DNA of 64,000 nt from an uncultured Polycyclovorans sp. Its GTDB lineage: Bacteria > Pseudomonadota > Gammaproteobacteria > Nevskiales > Nevskiaceae. Location: contig CAKZHZ010000053.1 in the NCBI GenBank assembly GCA_936928855.1, positions 1-64,000 on the forward strand, read 5' to 3'. Shown here one piece after another: positions 34,901-46,900 of the stretch. The notes beneath the pieces are model-generated. The model was not told the DNA's origin. It ran no database searches and saw only the letters and a list, made by a program, of their open reading frames with translations. A program made the translations under genes and the position numbers. Numbering within the stretch: the first letter of the stretch is position 1; the number at the start of each line of letters is the position of its first letter.

Positions 34901-37900
34901 GCGCACGCTGAAATATGAGAACAGCGCCAGCCCGATGACAGGCAGCAGCCGAACCATTGCATTTACCGTCTCTGACGGGATTGCCGATAGTGGCGTTGCG
35001 GTTCTCAATCTGTCGTTGGTTGCCAATGCAGCACCCGTGGTGGATCTCAATGGTGCTGCTGGCGGTATCCATTTCGCCGCAAGCTTTGACGAAGGTGACC
35101 CGGCTACGCTGATCGTCAGCCCGTCGCTGACCATCAGCGATGCTGATGGCAGCACCCTGAGCTATCTGCAGGTAGCTCTCAACAACCGTCAGGATGGCAG
35201 CGCTGAGTCGCTGTCGGTGGATGTGGGCGCAACCGGTATCAGCGCCAACTACAACGCGTCGACCGGCGTACTGTTGCTGTCGGGAACGGCCACGTTGGCC
35301 GACTACCAGCAGGTATTGCGGACCCTGAAGTATCAGAACACCGCCGTTCCCATGACCGGCGTCTCGCGCACTGTTGCCGTCTCGGCTTCGGATGGGATCA
35401 GCACCAGTACCGTTGCCAATGTCACGCTGACGCTGGTGCCGGCCGCCAATTTTGCGCCGGTAGTGGACCTCAACGGCCCCACGGCCGGCACCGGCTACAG
35501 CACGACCTTCACGGAAGGGGATACGCCGGTACTGATTGTCGGCAGCACGCTGACGGTCAGTGACCCCAATCCCGGCGCCACCATTGCGGGGGCCACGATC
35601 ACCCTCACCAATCTGGCTGACGGTGCTGCCGAGAACTTGTCGGTCATCACTGCGGGTACCGGCCTTTCTGCCAGCTATAACAGTTCGACGGGCGTACTCA
35701 CACTCAGCGGCGTGGCCGCGCCGTCGATTTACGAACAGGTACTGCGCACCCTGCGCTATGAAAATGCCAGCCAGGCGCCGACCGCAGGTGATCGCAGCAT
35801 CAGTGTTGCAGTGACCGATGGTCAGGACAGTAGCGCCTCAGCCTACAGCACGGTAACAGTCGTTCCGGTCAATGACGCGCCAGTGCTAGACATGAACGGT
35901 GCTGCGATTGGCACCCAGCACCAAGTTGAGTTTCCTCCGTTGGGGCTCTTTGTCTTCATTGGGCAAGAACTAGATCTTTCTGATGTCGACAGCCTGATGC
36001 TGACAGGGGCGACCGTCACGATTGCGGATATCCTGCCAATAGCGGAGTCGTTTCAGGCTACCACCAGCGGCACGCCTATTAGCGGGAGCGCATCCGGCGG
36101 GGTCTTCACACTGAGCGGGACCGCGACGGTGGCGGAGTATGAAGCCGTTCTACGCACGCTGCGTTACCGGCGTCTGACGCCTGGCGCGTTGATGGGGCAG
36201 GACTATCGCGATGTCCTGGTCACCGTGACCGACGGGCAGGACACCAGTGAGGTAGGCGTTGTACGGGTCTGGAAGCCCGGACAGATGCCCCAGGGTCTGA
36301 TGGCCGGTGGTGGAGGTGAGGGTGGCAGCCAGCTGATGGCTGGCGAGGGCCTGCAGCTCGAAGGCGCTGGGAGCTCCCAGACACAGAGCCTGCAACCCCA
36401 GCCGCTGTCCGGCGAAGGCGGCGCACCGCTGATGCTGATGATGGGCGGCACGCCCCTGAGCGGTGCCGCCACCAACCGCATCACCTCCTACGTCTACGAC
36501 GTGGCCGGTCGCCAGATCTTCACCCTGGTGGATGACAGCGAAGGCAGCCTCACCCGTCGCGCTGTCACCGAAACGGTCTATGACGGCGCCGGCCGCATCA
36601 CCAAGACCATTGCCTACGCCAATCGCATTGCCCCCGACGCACTCACCGAAGCCGCCGTTCGCGGTGCCCTGAGCACCAGCGGTGATGACCGCATCAGCCG
36701 CAACTTCTACGACGGCGACGGCCTGCTGCTGGCCGCCCTCGATGGCGAAGGCGGATTGACGGAACAGATCTACGACGACGGCGGGCGCCTGATCGAACAG
36801 GTCGCCTACGCCACCGCCACCAACCCCAGCCACTGGGCCAGCGGCAGTCTCACCGACCTGCGGCCCGGCAGCACCGCCGATGACCAGCGCAGCCATCACC
36901 TCTACGACGCCCGGGGGCAGAAGACTGCCACCATCGACGCCGAAGGCCACCTTAGCACCTGGGCCTATGACGATGCCGGCAACACCGTCGAAGAACGCCG
37001 CTACACCGGCACCGTCAGCTACAGCGGCCAGAGCGTGGCTACCCTGCAGAGCCAGGCCATCGCCGCCACCCCGGCGGGCCAGCTGCGCTACCGCGCCAGC
37101 GAATGGGTCTACGACAGCCTCAACCGGCAGACCGAAACCCGCGACATCCTCGCCGCCAATGGCGGCGGGCTGACCACCCTCAGCACCACCACCTACGCCT
37201 ACGACACCGACAGCGGCTTTCTCATCTCGAGCACGCACGCCGCCAACGACGCCCCCGAGGCCCGTACCACCACCACCGACTACGACCACCTCGGCCGCAT
37301 CACCCGGCAACTTGACGGCGAAGGCAGCCAGGCCCTCGCCGCCGCCGCCCCCGGCGCCGCCCAGGAGGCGGTCTGGACCGCCTACGGCGCCCACAACGAG
37401 CACGACGACGCCGGCCGGGTGATCCGCAGCACCGATGCCAGCGGCAACACCAGCTATTACTACTACGACCACGCCAACCGCCTGCGCTACAGCATCAACG
37501 CAGCGGGCGAAGTCCAGGAAACCACCTACAACGCCTTCGGCGAAGCCGCCGACATCATCATTTACGCCAACCGCATCAGCACTGCCGGGATCACCGGCGG
37601 GCTGATCGAAGGCGACCTGCCCGGGCTCAGTCCTGATGCCAACCGCGACCGCAAGACCACCATCAGCTACACCCTGCGGGGACAGGCCGACATTCGCCAG
37701 GATGGTGAAGGCTTCCAAATCGATCGTGATTACAACGCCTTCGGTCAGCTGCACACCCAGCGCAGCGACAGTGGCGCCACCCCCGGTGCCCGCACCCGCA
37801 CCGACACCTGGAGCTACGACCGTCGTGGCCTGACCGAGACCAGCCTCACCGACAGCGGCGGCCTCAACCTCAGCCGCAGCCGTGAATACGACACCTTCGG

Positions 37901-40900
37901 CCGGCTCACCGGCGAGACCGACGCCCGGGGCCACCTCTGGCAGACCGCCTACGACAAATTGGGGCGTGTTCTCACCACCACCGACCCCCTCAGCCAAACC
38001 CAGGGCGCCCCCACCACCTACGACGCCTTCGGCCGGGTTCTGACCCAGACCGACAAACTGGGGCACACCACTGCCTACCAGTACGACGACCTACAGCGTA
38101 AAACCACCGTCACCAGCCCTGAAGGCATCGTCACCACCCGCACCCGCAACGCCCATGGCGAAGTGATCGAGATCCGTCTGGCCCAGGCCGGCGATGATGA
38201 AATCACCCGCTACAGCTACAACCGCGACGGCCAGCTTGAAGCCACCGTCAACGACATGGGCAGCGCACCCGACCTGGTCACCACCAACGAATACAACCCG
38301 GCCGGGTTGCTGAGTGCCGTTGTCGACGCCCGGGGTATCCGTACCGAATACAGCTACGACGCCGCCAACCGCATCATGACCCGAGTGATCGACCCGGGCA
38401 GCGGCACCAACCCCCTGACCGGCGAGGCCTACCTCAACCTCAGCACCAGCTACGACTACAACAGCGGCGGCGAAGCCATCAAAGTCACCGACGCCCGAGG
38501 CGTGGTGACCGAAACCGTGTTTGACCGCAAAGGGCAGACCGTTGCCGTCATTGTCGACACCGAAGGCCATGGCGGCGACGCCCCGCTGCGGCTGGCGACC
38601 GAATACAGCTACGACGGCCAGGGCCAGCGCATCACCGTACGGGAAGGCATTACCGCCACCCCCACCGGTACCGGCTGGAACACCAGCGGCACCGCCCTCA
38701 GAACCACCGCCTACGTCTACGACACCGCAGGCCGGCGGACCGAAGAGATCGTCGATCCCAATGGGCTGCAGATTACAACGCGGTATTTTTACGACAACAA
38801 CAACAACCTGACCTTGCGTGAAGACGCCGAAGGCCACAAGTGGTGGACGGTATACGACGGCAACAACCGCGCCGTTTTCTCGGTTTCACCTGATGGGGCC
38901 GTCCGCGAAACTGTGTACGACGCCGAAGGGCGCGCCACCCTGACCACCCGCTACGCCGCCGCCGCCAACACGGCGGGCCTGGGCCAGGTCATCGACGAAG
39001 GCAACTTCCGTAGCACTCAGGTGCAGCCCAGTGCCAGCGACCGGCATACCGCCATGGCCTACGACCATGACGGCCGAATGACCCATCAGGTACAGGGATT
39101 CACGCTGAGTGGCGGCACCGGCACCGGCGGGTACCTCACTGAATTTACCCATGATGCAGCAGGCCGCACGCAACGTATGACCACGTATGCCGTTGCAGCG
39201 GGGGCCAGCTATGTTCTGACGGACGCAGGCATCAGCGGGCAGGCGGCTGCCGTAGCAGACGCCACCCGTGACCGCAGCGAGCACTACTACTACGACGCCG
39301 CCGGGCGCGAACGCTTCCACATTGATGCCACGGGCTATCTGCGGGAGCGCCTCTATGACGCCAGCGGCAATCTGCTCGCAGAACATCGGTATAGCGACAC
39401 CCTCGGCGCCGGCACCATTGCCGGCCTCGGCACGACCGCCGATGTCCAGGCCGTCGTGGGCAATGCCAGCGGTGCGGGTGACCAGAGCGACACCTACGAC
39501 TACGACGCTGCGAGCCGCCTGTCTGGTATGACCGACGCTGAGAATCATAGCGAGGCCTACCAGCTGGATGGCGCCGGCAACCGTATCGCGTTCCAAAACA
39601 AGAACGGCCACACCTGGACCTACCAGTATGACGGCGCAGGTCGCATGGTTAGTGAAACCACGCCTGAGGTTGACTACGTTGACGGCATCACCGTCACGCC
39701 GGGCTCCGGTGTCTACGAGCCGGATGTTGACCTCAACGAGGTCAGCGGCACCGCCATCGAGACTGCCATCACCTACGACCGCCTGGGCAACGTCAAAACC
39801 CGTACCGAAGCAGTGGGTACGACGGTTGAGCGCACCACCACCTATCACTACGATGGCGCAGGTCGGCAGACCACCGTCGAATATCCCGAAATGGACGGGA
39901 TCATGGACCCGCTTACCGGCGTGGTTACCGACAATGTCCAAGCCCAGACCCAGACCTGGTTGGATGGTCGCGGCAACGCCGTCGTCAACCAGGACTTGAA
40001 TGGCCACATCAGCCGCAAGACCTACGATGAAACCGGCCGGGTGCAGTACGAGATCGACGCAGAGGGCTACGTCACCGAGTACCACTACAACGCACTGGGC
40101 GATCGCACGCAGGTCATTCGCTACGCCGATGCCGTGAATATGGCCGGGTACGGCACGGCCGCCGTCACCAGCAGTCAGGTGGCGGGGCTGGTGGCCTCAA
40201 TCACGGGGAATCGTACGGTGGAATACCAGTACGACCTCCATGGCCAGGTCACCAAAACGCTGCTGCCCGAGGTCTACTACTACGATGCCGCAACAGGCAC
40301 ATCCGGTAACCGGCAGCCTGAAACCCAGATGCAGTACAACGCCTTCGGCGAAGTGGAACTGCAGCGCAAGCTGCGCAATACCCAAGGCGGCGGCCAATGG
40401 GATGACACCTACTACTACTACAACCAGCGGGGCGAACGAACAGGTCAGATCGACCCGGGGGGCTATCTCACCGAATGGGAGCACGACGCCCACGGCAACG
40501 TCACCCGCCAACTGGAATGGGCTGACAAGCTCAGCGCGTGGTCCCTGGTGGGGGGCAGCATCCCACAGGGTTATGCACCGCCGACCGCCGATAGCGTCAA
40601 CTACGGTGATACCAGTGACGATGTCACCCTGATCTGGGACCAGGACTTCAGCAGTGGGACCAGTGGTCTCACAGGCAGCGGCTTGAGTGCGCCAAGTAAT
40701 GTCAGCCTTTCCGGAGGTAAGCTCCATCTAGTCAGCAACAACAGTAATAACACCTCAGATTTGCAGCCCATTCGTGTTGTGGGGGCACGTTCGTACGGCA
40801 ATGATGACCATCCGGTCATTCGATTCGAATTTTCTGTGGGTGCAGGCACTCTCGGGCAGCAGTCCATCGGCGTGACCAGTTGGCCTCCAACGGGCACAGC

Positions 40901-43900
40901 CATTTATGCCTATGAACATCAGCTGCTCATCGAGAGCAAGCCAACCGGGGCCGACAATATCCGGTTCTACGGCAAAGGGGCGGGTGAGAGCAGCACCATC
41001 AGCCTGACAGACGGAGTGACCTACGAGCTCGAAATTGCGGTCAACGACAGCGGCTCCACTATGTACCTTCATCAGAAGGGCGCTGCCCGAGGCAGCTTGG
41101 CCATACACCGTGAGAACGGCGAGAGTAATCAGCTCGTGGCAACTGCGGCGGTGCGCAACAGCACGGCGCTTCCGTCAAGCACCGCTGTGTTGTCCATCGA
41201 CAGCATGGAAGAGGTCTCGGGTGCGGCCTTCAATGACGTTGATGCACTTGCCAGTCGGCAAGCCCGGAACGTCCGGGAGGTCGTCTATAAGTTCGATGGG
41301 TTGAACCGGTTGATCGCCGAAGAACGCGTTGGCTATCGGAACGATGCGTTCAGCGAGGATGGGAACGTCATCGCCGGAGTCGCAGACGCTGTCACGGCGC
41401 ATGTCTACGATGCCGTCGGGAATCTTATTTCAACGGTAGACCCTTCGGGCGCCGCTCGTCACTACTACTATGATGCGCTCGGGCGACTTCATCAGGAGCT
41501 CGCGCCAGAAAGAAGCTATGTCGTAGGCACGCAGCCTCTTCAGACCGAAACGGATCATCCGCTGACTGAGTATCACTACAACGCCCTCGGGCATGTGGTG
41601 CAGAAGCACCAATTCGCAACTGGGGTCAGCTACTCGTCGAGTAGTGCGCCGGCAACACCATCTGCAAGTGCTGCAGACAAGGTTGAGACCTACTTGGTCG
41701 ACTTGCACGGGCGGCTGCAGACCACCGTTGATCCGATGAACGTGATCAGTCAGTCGCGTTACGATCGGATGGGCCGCGTCGTTTCGGAAAGGCTTGTGCC
41801 CGATGCAGGGGACACGCAGACGGTCGAAAGTGAGCGTCGATTCATCTATGACAGCCTCGGCAATCGCACGGAAACCTGGACGTTGCGCGACAGTGCGTTC
41901 AGCAAGGAGATGGTGCGCTACAACGCTTTTGGCGAAATCGATGCGCGTGGTGCGAACGGAAGCTTCTTCGAGTTCTATGAGTACGACAACGCAGGTCGTA
42001 TTTGGCGGTCCAATCGAGACGGCGCTGCCAGAGTCATGCTGCACGATCTTGTGGGGAATGCAAACGTTGAAATCTTGAGTGACGAGCTGGATCTTCTTAG
42101 TAGTGCATATCAAGAGGCTGCAGAAGTGGCGGATATCTCCACGGGTATTCGATCTACACACTACCTGTACAACAGAAACTCCAAGCTTGTCGAAACAAGA
42201 TTGCCTGGGATATCTGGTGTCTACGATTCGCAGACATCCTCGCCCGCACTTGTGCCAACCTTCCATGTGAGAGGAGAGTCCACCGTAAGAAGCGGGGCGT
42301 TCTTGGCATGGGCCATCACGGCACCGCATCGAGGGGTCAATGTCGAGGTCAGGTTGCGCGAGGTTGGAAGCAGTACTTGGCAGACGCCCGAAGTAATAGA
42401 AGGCGCAGCTATAGTTGGTGGAAATCAGGCGATTGGTATAGACCTAAGCGGATTTATCGAGGGCGCCTATGAGTATGAGCTGGACTACTTCATCAACGGC
42501 AGCTCAACAGCACTGTCCAAGGTGGTGGGAGAGACGTGGGTTTACGGGCCGCAATCACTGGTTAATCAGCAACAGGAACTTTTTGCTTATTCAGTGGTGA
42601 CCGGCCCGAATGGAAACCCTGCACTTAAAATCAGCGCAGCTGTGGCCGGTGCGACGCAGGGGATGACGGCGCTGGAATTCTATTCCGGGTACGCTTTGCG
42701 ATTTACTGTTCCTGTTACGTCGATCGGAGGTGGAGAATACGTTGTCGAAGACCTTCATGGTCTGTTCACGAATGAAGATGCACCGTTTATATGGGATTAT
42801 GTGCGCCCGGTGGGTACTGCCGAAACTCGTATCGATGCGATCAGCTACGATAATCCAAATGTTCCCAATATAGATGCTGCAAGGACTCGACACCTTATCC
42901 TCCAGCAATTTGAAGGGGGGCTGCCTTACGCGGCGCTGCCTCTTCTGCCGCAGGTAGATTACTTTGCGATTCGAAAAATCGGCGAAACACAATGGAACGT
43001 CAGTCCATTCAGTCCATTCCTGCTGACGATGTTTCGCGATCGTGAGCCGTATGAATTTCGATTCCGGTTGTCAGAACAGGGCGGGGGCTATATTGATCTG
43101 ACGGCTTTTGGTGGTACGGCGGATGGTTGGATTGAAGGTACTCACGTTCCACGCGCATACGAGACTATCGAGGCACCGACGGAAACTTACTCAGGCTTGT
43201 CCACGATCGTTCGGTATCAGGACGTTGATCGTTGGGGTAACGTGACGCGCGTTGTTGATGCACTGGGAAATATAACCTCGTATAGATACGATGAGTGGGG
43301 CAACTTGCTTTCAGAGACGTTGCCTGAAGTCGATATTGTGGCGGAGCAGGGAGCAATATCAGTATCGGCGCCAGTGACGCGGTGGGCATATGATCAACTC
43401 GGCCGCCGGGTAGCGGAAGTCGATGCACGAGGCAATACTCAGGCGTTACGATATGATGGGGCAAGTCTTGTTGTTGACGAGGTTGATCCGACTGGAGCAA
43501 CAAGAGCGTTTGGCTACGACATTTTTGGCCGCGCGGTATATATCCAGAGGCCCGATCAAGCCGCAATTGTCAGGAATTACGATAAACATGACAACGTGCT
43601 TTCCGAATTCAATGGTGCTCGTACGATTCAGTATGAGTACGATGCTGCTGGGCGCTTGCGGGAGGACGAGTTCGCGAATTACAGCTATAACGAAGCAGGT
43701 GATCTTGTCGCGCGCACCATATCCGGTGTAACCACAACGTTTGAATATGATGCTGGTGGCAGGAAAGCCTTCGAGCATGATGCAATAAATGGGTATCAGC
43801 AATGGCAATACGATGATTGGGGGCGTGTCCTTACGTTCAGAGGAATTGATGGCGACGAAATCGTCTATGAATATAACTATGCTGGGCAGTTGACGGACGA

Positions 43901-46900
43901 AACATCATTAGATTACCGGAGAAGCTACGATTACTGGGAGAATGGGTGGTTGCGACGCTCTTCGATCGAGTACGCCCCTTACGCCGATTACCCAATCGCA
44001 TCACCACGCTCAACAGCATACTATGACTACGATTCCAATGGCCGGGTTGTTCGACAGTATGAGCTCGGTGTGCAACACCAAGTAACGCAATATGATGCGC
44101 ACGGCCGTGTCGTATTTTCCTCTGAAGGGCCTGGCAACGTTACTTATCAGTACGATGCTGTGGGGAATCGGCGATCTGCCACAGCCACCGCAGAAGATCG
44201 TGAGTATCAAGTTCACGTCAAAGAGTACTGGTTCTTTTACGATCAGGCTAATCGTGTTCGCGCCTACGGCGAAGGTTCGCGGCCAGACCCGAGAAACTAC
44301 CTCGACAACGTTATTTTTACCGAGTATCAGTACGACCGCGCCGGGCAACGTATCAGTCAAATGACGCGGGAAACGGATTACCTGAGTGTTTCCGAGAGAA
44401 CAATTGGTGCAGCATTTTACGAGCAGATATACGGTACCGCGTTCTACTTGCAAGGCCATGAGCGCTACGAATACGATCTGGCTGGGCAGTTGACGAATGT
44501 TCGGGATGGGCTAAATCAGAATGAAGTGATCAGTCGGCGTTACTACGATACGAAAGGGCGTGTCTACTACTATCAGGTTGTCGACGATTTCTCGCGATAT
44601 TACCTGTACGACAACTCAGATCGTTTGGATCAAATGCTGGAGTTCGGTCAAGATAACGATATTACGAGCAACTACCAATACGACTCGCAAGGCCGGCTCA
44701 CGCGAAACGACGTTACAGCGACGGGGCCGGGGGGCTATACCGCCGCCTATCAGTACACGTATGTTGCGGGGCCGACTGGATATTTGGAGAAGACCGTTAC
44801 TGCCACTCGGCAGGGTGTGGCGGGACAGAAGATCTCCACTTCTACATACGATGCTCGAGGACAGCTGATAACGGTTATGGCTCCTTTTGATCTCAGCGGC
44901 CCTGGTCTGTCGAAGCGGGTTAGTTACAATGTTGCTGGTGAGGTCGTGGCACGACGTGACTCGGATCAGCCCTCCGAGCGAGGTGGCACGCGGTACATAA
45001 GCGTTGGCGGAAACCCGCTTGGGCGCTACGGTACGCCAAGTACGCCCGATGCTCCCTTTATCGACTTCAACTACAACGTAGATCCTGTCAGCGATGAGTA
45101 CCCAGCTAGCGTGCCGGGTTCTTACATCGTCTCGGAGCAGGGCGAGACAGTTCGGGATGTTGCCCGAGCCGTCTATGGCGACGCCAATCTTTGGTATCTG
45201 GTCGCGGATGCAAACGCGTTGGCGCCTGACGACGTGTTGCGTCCTGGCCAAGTTCTCAGTGTTCCCAATGCAGTTCAGCCGAGTGGCAACACGGCAGACA
45301 CTTTCCGTCCGATTGGCGATCTGGTGGGTGATACTCGCCCGGACCTGCCGGTACCACCGCCGCCACCGGACAAGAGTTGTGGCACGTTCGGCATAATTCT
45401 CGTCATCGTGGTCGCAGTGGTTGTGAGCGTTGTCAGCTTCAACACACTCAGTGGGCCAGCCACCGCAGCAGTGTCCAGCGTATTGGGTGGATCCACTGCC
45501 GCCGGAGCGGTCGCCACCACAGGGGGGGCAATCCTGGCCGGTACGGCCGCTGGCGCTGCCGCCAGCGCTGCCAGCCAGCTGACCGCTATTGCAGCGGGCC
45601 TTCAGGACGACTTCAGCTGGAGTGATGTCGGGCGGTCTGCCCTTCAAAGCGGATTGACGGCGGGGGCGCTGCAAGGGTTCGGGCTGGTAGGTCCCGATGC
45701 AGATGCACTATCGTGGCTGGGCGACTTCGCGGAAGTCGGACGGGCGGTGGTCTCCAACGCCGTGAGCCAGGGCATCGGCATGGGTCTGGACATGCAGGAT
45801 GAATTCAACTGGAACGCCCTGGCGGGCACCACTGCGGCATCAAGCCTCGTGGGCGTGACCGGTACCGCTGTGGACCGCCTCAGTTTGTCCCCGAATGGCT
45901 TCAGCGAAACCTTCCTCCAACAGTTCGCCGCTGGCACCATCAACACCGGGACACAGATGTTGCTGGAGGGTGGGGGCAAGCTGGATGTGAGGTCGATTGC
46001 GGCGGATGCGTTTGGCAATGCGCTCGGGAATTCGATCGTAGGGGCGATTCAGTTCGCTCAACTACCGGAAGAAGTGCATAACATGTCGGCGGCCGACCGG
46101 CAGAAGTTCCAGCAGTACCGCGATCAGTTCACCAACATCAGTGGTGATGAGGCGGACCGGCTGGCGATTGAGTTCGTCAACGACAGCAACAATCCGGGGC
46201 TTCCGGAACAGCGGCTTGATCTGATCAGTCGCGGCTTGGTCGCGGCAGGTTCCGACGATCCGAATGCAGTACTCCAACAGTTCGGAATCAGCAACATTGT
46301 TAACGGAGCCGAGGGGGCTTATCTCAGCGCGAACCGCGGAGAGGCTTACTTTGATCAGAGTCTCGGCCGATACATGTATCCGGGAGATGCGGCGTTCTAT
46401 GCCGGTGGCGGGGTTGGTGGATTTGAGACTTCGGCGCTGGACCTCTTCGGTGTATCCGATGGAGTCAATCTCCAAGCGCCGGAGCTGAGCGGTATCGGGC
46501 AGGCGTTGAGAACGGCAGCCCCCGTTTTGGCGCCGGTCGGTGAAGCCACAGCAAAGCTGGGCCAGTACATCGACAGTGATCCGGTACTGAAGTTTGCGAC
46601 CTTCGCCGTCGGTGCGGCTATTTCGCCGGTGCAGACGCTTTTGACGGCAGCGATCGAGCCGACTCCTATTGGCCAGTACGTCAACAACCTGACTACGGAA
46701 GGCTATGAGGCGTATACCGGGTACATCGAGAATGTGGGGCAGTTCAATGCGTCTGACGCACAAGCTGTCGGGGCCGGTGCATTTGGTGTGTCGTCTCTTG
46801 TCCTGTTCGGCGTTGGCTCTCTAGCAAAAGTCGGTCGAGTTCTCGGCGGACCCTATAGCCGCGTGAGGGGCATTCCTGGAAATGAGGCACATCACATACC

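Noticed and set aside
34190..36260. CRISPR-like or tandem DNA repeat
   Set aside because: The periodicity of about 420 bases is that of in-frame protein domains, not short direct repeats with spacers.
32682..38837. Very long minus-strand open frames opposite the rhs gene (up to 796 codons)
   Set aside because: They are shadows caused by the C-ending codon bias of the YD repeats. Their translation is Val/Gly/Ala-rich low complexity without domains or ribosome-binding sites.
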